Of a stretch of 28,622 nucleotides of DNA, positions 7,158-15,030 are shown one piece after another. Origin of the DNA: CAYMEK01 sp964389305 (lineage in GTDB: Bacteria; Spirochaetota; Spirochaetia; SZUA-6; DRHE01); the NCBI GenBank assembly GCA_964389305.1, contig CAYMEK010000059.1, positions 1-28,622 on the forward strand, read 5' to 3'. The notes beneath the pieces are model-generated. The model was not told the DNA's origin and made no database searches. It was given only the letters and a program-made list of their open reading frames with translations. Every line of letters starts with the position of its first letter. The first letter of the stretch is position 1. Both the position numbers and the translations under genes were made by a program.

Positions 7158-8468
7158 ATGTCAGAAATCATTCAGCCCAAAACACTGCGAGGCTTCCGTG
7201 ATTCCCTCCCGGAGACCGAGCTTTTCAAGATAGATATCCAGGACAGGCTCGCCCGGATCTTCCGCTCCTACGGTTTCGTCCCCATCGATACTCCGGCCCT
7301 GGAGTATGCCGAAATTCTTCTCGGCAAGGGCGGGGGCGAGACGGACAAACAGGTGTACCGCTTTCTCGACCACGGGCAGCGGGATGTGGCCTTGCGCTTC
7401 GATCTGACGGTTCCTTTTGCCCGTTTCATGGCTGCACACGTACACGACCTGTATCTGCCCTTCAAGCGCTACCACATGGGCAAGGTATGGAGGGGCGAGA
7501 ATACTCAGCGGGGGCGCTATCGGGAGTTTATCCAGATCGATTTCGACATCGTGGGCGTCGATTCCTCATCGGCAGACTTCGAGATCCTGCTGGTGATGGC
7601 GGACAGCATGCGGGCGCTGGGGATCCGGGAGTTTCGCATTCACTTCTCGCACCGGCAGCTTTTCAACCAGTTCCTTACCCGGCTCGGCCTGGCCGGGCAG
7701 TACCTGGCCGTGCTCAGGACCATCGACAAGCTTGCCAAGGCCGGTGAAGGCGAGGTGGAAGACCAGCTAGCCGAGGTGGGCGGCGGAGAAAGCGCCCGGC
7801 AGATCCTGGAATTCATCACCCCGGAGAGCGGTAACCGTGAGACCCTGAACAAGCTGGCTGCGGCCGTACCTTCCGAGAGCCCGGCTGTCCAGCGTCTGGA
7901 CAGCATCCTCGAGTGCATCGCGGAGTGCGGGTTGGAGAGCTTTTTCCTGCTCGACCCTTCGATCACCCGCGGCCTGGACTACTACACGGGGATCGTCTGT
8001 GAGACGTTTCTGACCAACCTGCCCGCAATCGGATCGGTCTGCTCCGGAGGGCGCTACAACGACCTGGCCTCCCTGTATACAAAAGAGCGGCTTCCGGGTG
8101 TCGGCTCTTCGATAGGGCTCGACCGGCTGGTTTCCGCCTTGGAAGACCTCGGATTATCGGCAAAAGACAAAACCGCCCCGCAGATCCTGATTCTTTTTCT
8201 CGACGAGCCCCTGCTGGCAGCCTACCACAAGCTGGCGGCGAGACTGCGTGAACAGGGATTTACCGCCGAGATCTACCCCACCGGGAAAAAACTGGCAGGC
8301 CAGCTCAAGTATGCCGACAAAAGGGGAATCCCTCTGGCGGTCTTCTACGGGCAGCACGAGCAGGCCAGCAACCGATACAATCTGCGGGATCTGATAACCG
8401 GGCAGGGCTACGAAAACTTGCGCTTCACGGACCTTGTACGTACCGCTTCAGGACTTTTGAAATCATAG
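7158..8468 (+). CDS. hisS: Histidyl-tRNA synthetase
   Basis: This enzyme charges tRNA-His with histidine in the cytoplasm. The 436-residue length is usual for class II HisRS. Visible landmarks are the N-terminal P-K-T-L-R-G-F-R-D segment (7-14), motif 2 region WRGENTQRGRYREFIQID (111-128), the histidine-binding signature TRGLDYYTG (about 269-277), motif 3 GVGSSIGLDRL, and a C-terminal anticodon-binding domain. The ATG at 7158 is preceded by GAAGGAG at good spacing. The last 44 bases overlap, tail to tail, the convergent M28 peptidase gene. Confidence 0.97.
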   Translation: MSEIIQPKTLRGFRDSLPETELFKIDIQDRLARIFRSYGFVPIDTPALEYAEILLGKGGGETDKQVYRFLDHGQRDVALRFDLTVPFARFMAAHVHDLYLPFKRYHMGKVWRGENTQRGRYREFIQIDFDIVGVDSSSADFEILLVMADSMRALGIREFRIHFSHRQLFNQFLTRLGLAGQYLAVLRTIDKLAKAGEGEVEDQLAEVGGGESARQILEFITPESGNRETLNKLAAAVPSESPAVQRLDSILECIAECGLESFFLLDPSITRGLDYYTGIVCETFLTNLPAIGSVCSGGRYNDLASLYTKERLPGVGSSIGLDRLVSALEDLGLSAKDKTAPQILILFLDEPLLAAYHKLAARLREQGFTAEIYPTGKKLAGQLKYADKRGIPLAVFYGQHEQASNRYNLRDLITGQGYENLRFTDLVRTASGLLKS

Positions 8469-9342
8469 CCAACGAGACTCCCGACATCGCCTCGGGAAGA
8501 TCCGCCTGGGTGTGCCAGGGCGGATAGTCCAGGTCGATGAGAAGGCAGGAAGCAATCCCGGCCTGGATAAAGGGCAGGTGATCACAGACTATGTACTTGA
8601 GCTTCCCCCGCTCCGACACTGTTCCCGTCACCTCGGTGCCGCGAAACGGCGGAAAGCCGAGGGCGCAGCCGAGCCGGAAAATCCGTCCCGTCAGCTCCCT
8701 GCTGGCAGGGTGCTCGAGAGAATACATATCGATGTCGAGCACCAGCTCCCTGCCTCCCACCATATCGAGGATCACCGCCTCCTCGGGTAGCTCTACGGGC
8801 GGCTGGCGAACGAAAAACCGTGCTCCGCAGGAAAAGGGAAGGCCGCCGATCTCCCCCACATCCTCGGCATCGAAGAACACCGTCAGCACATCCCGGGGCA
8901 ATTCGGTCTCACCTAAAAAGGAAAGCAGGCCGAGCAGCACCGCCGTGCCCGAGCCCCCGTCGTTGGCGCCCGGGATCGGTCTTCGCCTCCCGGCCGGATC
9001 CTCTTCGCGGTCGGCCTGCAGCCTGGTGTCGAAGTGGGCGCCGAGCAAAAGCGCTCCGCGGCTTCCGCCGTGCCGCCCGCCTGCGCTCCCGGCCCGGTTA
9101 CAGGCATCGCCGCGAGCAGCGTTGTGAAAAAGGCCGATCTGGTTCGCGCAGCGGGCCGAGCCGTCTGGCAGCCTGATCATGAAGCTCTGCTCGAACACCT
9201 CGTCCGCCGACTCTTCGAGCCTGGCGTGTAGAGCCTGCTTGAGCGCTTCGTGGCCGGGCAAACCCGGAGCACGGGGGCCCAGGGATAGCTGCCAGCGCAC
9301 GGATGCCAGAAGCTCCCGGCCTTCCTCCTCAGGAAATCTCAA
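8425..9342 (-). CDS. M28 family metallopeptidase-like protein, glutaminyl cyclase type
   Basis: The 305-residue protein has the zinc-binding layout of family M28: GAHFDTR (H103, D105), ANDGGSG (D128), FFDAEDVG (E160, D161), D193 in LDMVGG, and H277 in PPWHTQADL. The E-D pair and the late W-H-T-x-x-D are more typical of glutaminyl-peptide cyclotransferases than of aminopeptidases, so pyroglutamate formation on peptide N-termini is possible. No signal peptide is seen. The start is TTG at 9342, supported by a strong GGAGGT site a few bases upstream that lies inside the ClpX-like gene. The two genes overlap by 14 bases, so translation is probably coupled. The 3' end overlaps hisS. Confidence 0.83.
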   Translation of the reverse strand: MRFPEEEGRELLASVRWQLSLGPRAPGLPGHEALKQALHARLEESADEVFEQSFMIRLPDGSARCANQIGLFHNAARGDACNRAGSAGGRHGGSRGALLLGAHFDTRLQADREEDPAGRRRPIPGANDGGSGTAVLLGLLSFLGETELPRDVLTVFFDAEDVGEIGGLPFSCGARFFVRQPPVELPEEAVILDMVGGRELVLDIDMYSLEHPASRELTGRIFRLGCALGFPPFRGTEVTGTVSERGKLKYIVCDHLPFIQAGIASCLLIDLDYPPWHTQADLPEAMSGVSLAMISKVLKRYVQGP

Positions 9343-10471
9343 AGGCCACCTCCCCGCGTTTCAGATAGATGAGCACCCGGCTGACGTCCCGGCGGGAGTA
9401 GCTTTCGAAGGCGGCATCCTCGAGATACTGGATGAAGGCCGAGTCGATCCCCCTGGCTCCTGTTTCCATCTTGAGGCTGCGCTTGACGATCGAATCCAGT
9501 ACCTGCTCGTCCACTTCTAGGGTTATCCCGTCGAGGCGGAACTCGTTCTGGTAGGCTTTGAGCACCTTGTCCGTCAGGATCGACTTGAGCTGCTCCCAGC
9601 TCAAGGCTTGGAAAGGGACGATACGCTGGAAACGTCCGATGAGCTCGGGAAGGAAGCCGTAGTTCTGGAAATTGCGCGCCAGGTCCATTTCATCCCTCGT
9701 GTAAGACACCGCGATCCGGTCCTGCTCTCCCGACAGCGGCTGGCGGCCGAAGCCGATATGCTCCGCTCCGGTGCGCTCGATCTGACCCTTGAGCCCGCTG
9801 AACGCCCCCGAGCCGATGAACACGATGTCCCGGCTGGAAATCATGGTCCTTGGGGCGTACTCGGAATGAGTCAGCTCGGCAGGCACCGGAATCTCCGCGG
9901 CTTCCAGCATCTTCAACAGCTCTCTCTGTACACCCAAACCGGAAACATCCTTGGTCGTTCCGGCCCCAGCGAACACAGCGTTATTCTGCCCCGAGGCGAT
10001 CTTGTCGAACTCGTCCAGGCAGACCACGCCGATCGAGGCGAGGGCCGGGTTGAACTGGGATGCGTAGAGCAGCCGGGTCAGGACCGTTGATACGTCCTGG
10101 CCTACGTAGCCGGTTTCCGAGTACCCGGTAATATCGACGATCACGGTGGGCAGGTGCAGCACGTCCCGAAATAGAAGCTCGATCAGGTAAGTCTTGCCGC
10201 AACCGGTCGGGCCTACGAAAAGCATATTCGTCTTGGCCGGAAGGCTGTCCCTCGTTACTCCCTGCAGGTAGATCTTCTTCAGTCGGGACACGTGGCGGTA
10301 AGCCCACAGCGATACAGCCCTGACCGCTCCCTCCTGTCCTATGTAGCCCCTCCGGCGAAGGCGGCCCAGGATCTCCTGAGGCGAGTGCCGGGGAATGGCG
10401 GCGATGAAGGTCTTCAGCTCCCCCTCGCTGCCCTCCTGCCTGTGAAACAGGGAATGATACGGATTGGCCAT
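9329..10471 (-). CDS. ClpX-like AAA+ ATPase lacking the N-terminal zinc domain
   Basis: The 380-residue product shows the ClpX-type AAA+ core: Walker A GPTGCGKTYL, the pore-loop motif GYVGQDV, Walker B CLDEFDKIA, a long insertion rich in Gly, and the C-terminal small domain (LKMETGARGI, where ClpX has a sensor-2 arginine). An H-I-G-F-G segment sits where ClpX has its IGF loop for docking to ClpP, so partnership with ClpP is possible. The Cys4 zinc-binding domain that ClpX uses for adaptors is absent. The N-terminus instead has about 70 residues with a charged helical stretch. The start at 10471 (MANPYH) is the best of several; a longer frame reaches 10561. Substrate choice is unknown. Confidence 0.85.
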   Translation of the reverse strand: MANPYHSLFHRQEGSEGELKTFIAAIPRHSPQEILGRLRRRGYIGQEGAVRAVSLWAYRHVSRLKKIYLQGVTRDSLPAKTNMLFVGPTGCGKTYLIELLFRDVLHLPTVIVDITGYSETGYVGQDVSTVLTRLLYASQFNPALASIGVVCLDEFDKIASGQNNAVFAGAGTTKDVSGLGVQRELLKMLEAAEIPVPAELTHSEYAPRTMISSRDIVFIGSGAFSGLKGQIERTGAEHIGFGRQPLSGEQDRIAVSYTRDEMDLARNFQNYGFLPELIGRFQRIVPFQALSWEQLKSILTDKVLKAYQNEFRLDGITLEVDEQVLDSIVKRSLKMETGARGIDSAFIQYLEDAAFESYSRRDVSRVLIYLKRGEVAFEIS

Positions 10472-10576
10472 ATCTCTCATAGTACAGCCAAAACCGTAGC
10501 AGTGAAAATACGCCGGCACCGGGGGTGAATCGATTCTCAAGCCGGCGCCCGGTGCGGCCACCGAGCCACCGCCGCG

Positions 10577-10606
10577 TTGCCCCTGAGGCCGGTTTTCCCG
10601 TACAAT
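10577..10606 (+). promoter_or_regulatory. Candidate promoter giving a leaderless helicase mRNA
   Basis: TTGCCC (10577-10582), an 18-base spacer and TACAAT (10601-10606) precede the GTG start at 10612 by only five bases. Transcription would begin at or next to the start codon, and no Shine-Dalgarno sequence is present, so the mRNA is probably leaderless. Confidence 0.45.
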
Positions 10607-10611
10607 AAGCC

Positions 10612-13167
10612 GTGCAACCTCTACAGCTCCCCGTATACCAGCAGAAACAGCGGATCCTCACCGCCCTGAAGGATCATCAGGTCATCGTGGTGCAAAGCCC
10701 TACCGGATCGGGTAAGACCACCCAGATCCCGCAGATCCTGCTCGAAGCCGGCTACGCAGAGCGGCGGATGATAGGCGTCACCCAGCCACGCCGGATCGCC
10801 GCCGTATCCGTGGCCGAGTTCATCGCCCGCCAGCGGGGCAAGTCTATCCCGGACACAGTGGGCTACAAGATGCGCTTCGAGGACCGCACGGACCTGGATA
10901 CCCGCATCAAGATCATGACCGACGGAATCCTGCTGCAGGAGATCAAAGCGGATTACTCCCTGTCCCAGTACGGCGTGATCATGGTCGACGAAGCCCATGA
11001 ACGCAGCCTGAACATCGATTTCATTCTTGGTCTTCTGAAGCGAATCCTTGAGGAGCGCCCCGGCTTCAAGGTGGTTGTTTCCTCTGCCACGATCAACGCC
11101 GAGGTATTCAGCGAGTACTTCGACGAGTGCCCGATCGTCAATATCGAAACACCCATGTATCCGGTCAGGATCAACTACGAGCCCGTTAAACCGGCAGGCG
11201 GCCAGGATGCCCTGCTGGAGAAGATCGTTCGGATCGTCGCCGCCTTGTTGTCCGGGCGCCAGGGAGAAACGGATGAAATCAAGGGAGGCAGGAAACGGGA
11301 AAAGTCCCGTACAAAGGGCTCCGCCGTGGAGCAGGGCGACATCCTGATCTTCCTACCCGGCGAAGGGTCGATCAAGAACTGCATGGTCCAGCTGCAATCC
11401 CTTCCCGTCAGCAGGAGCCTGGAGGTCCTGCCGTTGTACTCCAGGCTCTCCTCCGAGGAGCAGGAACGAGTGTTTCTGGACTACCCGGGAAAAAAGAAGG
11501 TCATCGTGGCCACCAACATCGCCGAGACCAGCGTGACCATAGACGGGATCACCACAGTAATCGACAGCGGGCTGGCCAAGATGAACTTCTACAACCAACG
11601 TAATTTCACCTCCTCCCTGATCGAGGTCCCTGTCTCGCGGGCTTCGGCCAACCAGCGTAAAGGCCGGGCGGGCAGGACCCGGCCGGGGCTCTGCTACCGG
11701 CTGTATTCCCGCCAGGACTACGAGACCCGCTCCCTGTTCACTACCGAGGAGATACTCCGCACGGATCTCTCCGAAGTGGTGCTGCGAATGGCCGAGCTGG
11801 GAATACGCAACTTCGAGCAGTTCGACTTCATCGCGCCGCCGAACAGGGAGGGAATCCTGAGCGCCATCGAGACCCTAAAGCTTCTCGACGCCCTGGACCA
11901 GCACCGCGAGGTCACCTCCGTAGGGCGTCAGATGCTGGAGTTTCCTATACTGCCCAGGCTCTCCCGGGCGATCGTGGAAGCGATTCGCTCGTGTCCGAAC
12001 GTTCTCGAGGAGGTGCTGATTGGAGTCGCCTTCCTCTCTACCCGGACCCCCTTCTTTCTTCCCCCCGGCCAGGAGCTGGAGGCACGCAAGGCCCACCATA
12101 GCTTCCGGGACCCGATGGGAGACTTCATCTCCTACCTGAAGATTTTCCGCGCCTTCCGGAAGAGCCGCAACCAGGAGCAGTTCTGCCGGCGCTTTTACCT
12201 CGACCAGAGAACTCTTAACGAGATTGTCAATATCAAGCTCCAGCTCGAGGAGATTCTGGCGGACATGGGCATACCCGTTCAATCCGGGGGAGAGGTCGCG
12301 GACTACTTGTGCGCGATAGCCCGGGGGTTGATTCAGTTCGTGTGCGTACGCTCCGGCAGAGGTATCTACAAGACCATGACGGCCGGGCGCATCCAGATCC
12401 ACCCGGGCTCGGTAATGTTCAGGGAGAACCCCCAGTATATCGTCGCCGGCGAGATCGTACGCACTTCCCGTACCTGGGCGCACTCGGTTTCCCCGCTGAA
12501 GCGCGCCTGGCTCCGGCGTATCTCTCCGGCCCTGGACGAGGAGCTGGCCGGCGGCGCCCGGGCTGCGGCGGCGGCCGGCAAGGGCCGCGGCCGGAAACGG
12601 GACTTCACCAACTTCGTAAAGATCGGCCGCCAGCTTTTCGACGTGCGGGTGGAGAAGGGTAAGAAAAAGACCGTGCTCCTGCCCTGGGAGAAAATACGGG
12701 CCGTGGCTGCCGAAGAAGATCTGAGCGTTCTTCCCCATTACCAGAAGCTGAGAGGGAAAGTGCTTTATGACGGCTACGAGCTGTTCAGCGGCATGCGGCT
12801 CGCCACAATCTTGAAGCTCCTTCCCCGGGTCGACCCGCAGGCCGGGATCCTCGACTCGGTCCCGGAGGGCAACTATACGCTGCCGGAGAGCTATGAAGAA
12901 CTGCTCGGTTTGCTGCCGGAACTGCTCAAACCCTGCCGTTTGAAAAAGAAAAAAAAGCGCCTCGGGTTTCTGGCCCTGAATAGCGACGGCCAGGGTACCT
13001 TCTGGTTCCGGGCCACGCGGAACTACCTCACCGCCCTGAATGAAAGCCTGTACAGCCTGGAAAGCCTGGCGGACGCCCCGGATCAGGCCGTACCGCCTGC
13101 CCGGCAAGCCCGCTCCGAGATCAACCGTCTGTACCGGGAGCTGTCCAGGGAGCTGGAGGAACTTTAA
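10612..13167 (+). CDS. HrpA-type DEAH-box RNA helicase
   Basis: The 851-residue protein has all main DEAH motifs: Walker A SPTGSGKTTQIPQ (about residue 26-40), VDEAHERS (about 125), SSATI (about 157), TNIAETSVTIDGI, and motif VI QRKGRAGRTRPG (about 345-356). After the helicase core come the HA2 and OB-fold regions, with IHPGSVMF and G-E-I-V-R-T-S-R near residues 595-620. It is shorter than E. coli HrpA (about 1300 residues) and lacks that protein's long C-terminal extension. Two insertions are rich in Lys/Arg (near 225-240) and Ala/Gly/Arg (near 645-665). The role is ATP-driven RNA remodelling, perhaps in mRNA processing or ribosome rescue. The start is GTG and apparently leaderless. Confidence 0.9.
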   Translation: MQPLQLPVYQQKQRILTALKDHQVIVVQSPTGSGKTTQIPQILLEAGYAERRMIGVTQPRRIAAVSVAEFIARQRGKSIPDTVGYKMRFEDRTDLDTRIKIMTDGILLQEIKADYSLSQYGVIMVDEAHERSLNIDFILGLLKRILEERPGFKVVVSSATINAEVFSEYFDECPIVNIETPMYPVRINYEPVKPAGGQDALLEKIVRIVAALLSGRQGETDEIKGGRKREKSRTKGSAVEQGDILIFLPGEGSIKNCMVQLQSLPVSRSLEVLPLYSRLSSEEQERVFLDYPGKKKVIVATNIAETSVTIDGITTVIDSGLAKMNFYNQRNFTSSLIEVPVSRASANQRKGRAGRTRPGLCYRLYSRQDYETRSLFTTEEILRTDLSEVVLRMAELGIRNFEQFDFIAPPNREGILSAIETLKLLDALDQHREVTSVGRQMLEFPILPRLSRAIVEAIRSCPNVLEEVLIGVAFLSTRTPFFLPPGQELEARKAHHSFRDPMGDFISYLKIFRAFRKSRNQEQFCRRFYLDQRTLNEIVNIKLQLEEILADMGIPVQSGGEVADYLCAIARGLIQFVCVRSGRGIYKTMTAGRIQIHPGSVMFRENPQYIVAGEIVRTSRTWAHSVSPLKRAWLRRISPALDEELAGGARAAAAAGKGRGRKRDFTNFVKIGRQLFDVRVEKGKKKTVLLPWEKIRAVAAEEDLSVLPHYQKLRGKVLYDGYELFSGMRLATILKLLPRVDPQAGILDSVPEGNYTLPESYEELLGLLPELLKPCRLKKKKKRLGFLALNSDGQGTFWFRATRNYLTALNESLYSLESLADAPDQAVPPARQARSEINRLYRELSRELEEL

Positions 13168-13182
13168 GGTTCATTGTGGGTG

Positions 13183-13282
13183 NNNNNNNNNNNNNNNNNN
13201 NNNNNNNNNNNNNNNNNNNNNNNNNNNNNNNNNNNNNNNNNNNNNNNNNNNNNNNNNNNNNNNNNNNNNNNNNNNNNNNNNN
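13183..13282. other. Assembly gap (100 N)
   Basis: Exactly 100 N bases, a conventional placeholder for a gap of unknown length. It lies 15 bases after the helicase stop and directly borders a GC-rich tandem repeat, which probably caused the assembly break. No gene is known to be disrupted. Confidence 0.98.
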
Positions 13283-13335
13283 CACCGGGGCGCAGGCACC
13301 CCTCGGCCACAGGCATCCACCGGAGTGCAGGCACC
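13283..13335. repeat. Degenerate tandem repeat, 17-18 bp units, running out of the gap
   Basis: Three consecutive units can be aligned: CACCGGGGCGCAGGCACC (13283-13300), CCTCGGCCACAGGCATC (13301-13317) and CACCGGAGTGCAGGCACC (13318-13335). All share a CAGGCA core. The array is cut by the N gap, so the unit count is unknown. It lies between the 3' ends of two convergent genes. Confidence 0.6.
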
Positions 13336-13339
13336 CCCC

Positions 13340-13963
13340 TCAGTATATCTGGCGATTCAGATTGACGATGATCTCTTCCTTGCCCAAAGCAGATGGGGCC
13401 ACGACTCTACGCTTGAGCAGATCCTGGACCGTTTGGGTGATCTCCTTCTCGCTGATGCCCAGGCGATTACGCGCCCACTCGAGAAACTCACTAAGCTTGA
13501 CCCGGTGTCCCTTGAACGTCGATATGCCCTTCTCCTGCGCATACTCCTTCAGGCCATTGTAAATCTGGTTTTGGCGGTTGGTGCTGGCTATATTCTCGAT
13601 GATGGCGTTGGCTTTACGGATGCGCTCCGAAAGAATACGGATCATTTTCTTGGCGAAATCCGGATTGCTTTCCAACATCTTGTCCAACAGAGCTTCGTTC
13701 ATCACCAGCATACGGCAGGGTTTCAGAGCTATGGCGGTGGCCGAGCGGGATTTGTTCTCGATGAGGGCCATCTCCCCGAAGATGTCCCCCTCGTGGAACT
13801 TGATCAGTGTCTTGAAGGCCTTGGCCGAGGTTCGTTTGCGGATTTCCACTTCTCCCTGGATGATGATAAACATCTCCTCCCCCGTCTCCCCTTCCTTGAA
13901 AATCACCTGTCCAGGCTCGAACGTTTTTGCGTATTTCTGGTAGATGTTCTTGGTAATCTTCAT
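13340..13963 (-). CDS. Cyclic-nucleotide-binding (Crp/Fnr-fold) protein
   Basis: The 207-residue protein has a cyclic-nucleotide-binding beta barrel at about residues 10-115: FEPGQVIFKEGETGEEMFII, then Q-G-E-V-E-I, then GDIFGEMALIENKSRSATAIA. The last contains the phosphate-binding-cassette pattern (G-E-M-A, then R-S-A-T). After a long helix (MIRILSERIRKANAII) a C-terminal domain of about 70 residues resembles a winged helix (KLSEFLEWARNRLGISEKEI), but it is not a canonical Crp HTH. It could be a transcription factor or a cAMP/c-di-GMP sensor for another partner. The ATG overlaps the aroB stop by four bases, making it the last gene of the sigma/aro operon. Confidence 0.82.
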   Translation of the reverse strand: MKITKNIYQKYAKTFEPGQVIFKEGETGEEMFIIIQGEVEIRKRTSAKAFKTLIKFHEGDIFGEMALIENKSRSATAIALKPCRMLVMNEALLDKMLESNPDFAKKMIRILSERIRKANAIIENIASTNRQNQIYNGLKEYAQEKGISTFKGHRVKLSEFLEWARNRLGISEKEITQTVQDLLKRRVVAPSALGKEEIIVNLNRQIY

Positions 13964-15030
13964 CCCGGCATCCTCGCGGAGCTGCGCAGAGTTTGCAGAA
14001 TCAGGGCCTCGTCAACCTCTCTGACAACAGTATCACCGATTCGTCTCTGCAGCACAAGCCGAAGTTTCCCCTTTCTCCTCTTCTTATCGACCAGCATGGC
14101 TCTAAAAACCGTCTCCGATTTCACCCTCCTGCCCGCCTGGAGGCGAAATCCATAGGCGTCGAGAATTTCTCTCATTCTGTGCACGTACTCCGGCCGGGCC
14201 AGCCCCAACGACGCGGACAGCTCTGCGGCCCGGAGCATTCCCCAGGCCACCGCCTCTCCGTGGCTCCATGTTTTGAAACCGGTTACCGCTTCGAGTGCAT
14301 GGGCGAAGGTGTGTCCTAAGTTGAGTAAAGCCCTCGGCCCGGATTCCCGCAGGTCCGGCTCCACGATCCGGCCTTTGACTGCCAAGCACCGATGCACCAG
14401 CTCTTCCATGACCCCAGGCTCGCGGGCGAGTATTCTTCCCCTCTCGTTCGTCAGGATCTCCAGCAGACCTTCGTCTCCCAAAAACGCCGTCTTTATCACC
14501 TCGGCCAGTCCGGACCTGAGCTCACGGTCGGAAAGGCTCGTCAGCACGCCGGCGCAGATCCAAATCTGCTCAGCTGGGTAGAAGGTCCCGACCATATTTT
14601 TATGACCGCCCAGATTTATCGCCGTTTTACCGCCGAACGCCGCGTCAACCATGGCCAGCAGAGTGGTGGGAACCAGGAGCAACCGGCAGCCTCTCATGAA
14701 CAGGGAGGCGCTGAAAGCGGCCAGATCGCATATCACTCCGCCTCCCACCCCCACGATTACCCCGTCCCTGCCGAGTCCCTGCTCCAAGGCCCGGCGGATC
14801 ACTTTTTCGGCGCTGCCCCAGCACTTGCTTCTCTCGCCCCGCGGCAGCACGACCTCGGCTCCGGAGCGGTTCCCTGAGATATGGCTGGCGAACAGGCGGC
14901 TGGTCTTCGTGTCGAACAGGAAAACGGCATCGGGAGAGCTTCGGAGCTCGAGCTGCTCGAGGCTCCCGGTAAAGTGTACGTTGGATTCGCAGCCTGCGAA
15001 CCGGAAGCGCAGAACGTCCCGCCCCGTCAT
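13960..15030 (-). CDS. aroB: 3-dehydroquinate synthase
   Basis: AroB converts DAHP to 3-dehydroquinate, the second shikimate step, using NAD and a metal ion. The 356-residue protein shows the NAD-binding VGVGGGVICDLAAF, the PTTLLAMVDAAFGGKTAINL block, then HKNMVGTFYPAEQ, L-R-S-G-L-A-E-V-I-K, and the metal-binding LNLGHTFAHALE. All expected landmarks are present. The ATG at 15030 overlaps the aroA stop by four bases, and its own stop overlaps the next ATG in the same way, so translation is coupled along the operon. Confidence 0.96.
   Translation of the reverse strand: MTGRDVLRFRFAGCESNVHFTGSLEQLELRSSPDAVFLFDTKTSRLFASHISGNRSGAEVVLPRGERSKCWGSAEKVIRRALEQGLGRDGVIVGVGGGVICDLAAFSASLFMRGCRLLLVPTTLLAMVDAAFGGKTAINLGGHKNMVGTFYPAEQIWICAGVLTSLSDRELRSGLAEVIKTAFLGDEGLLEILTNERGRILAREPGVMEELVHRCLAVKGRIVEPDLRESGPRALLNLGHTFAHALEAVTGFKTWSHGEAVAWGMLRAAELSASLGLARPEYVHRMREILDAYGFRLQAGRRVKSETVFRAMLVDKKRRKGKLRLVLQRRIGDTVVREVDEALILQTLRSSARMPG

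Noticed and set aside
11875..13107. Long minus-strand frame (410 codons) opposite the helicase
   Set aside because: The plus frame contains OB-fold and HA2 landmarks across the same region; the antisense frame has none.
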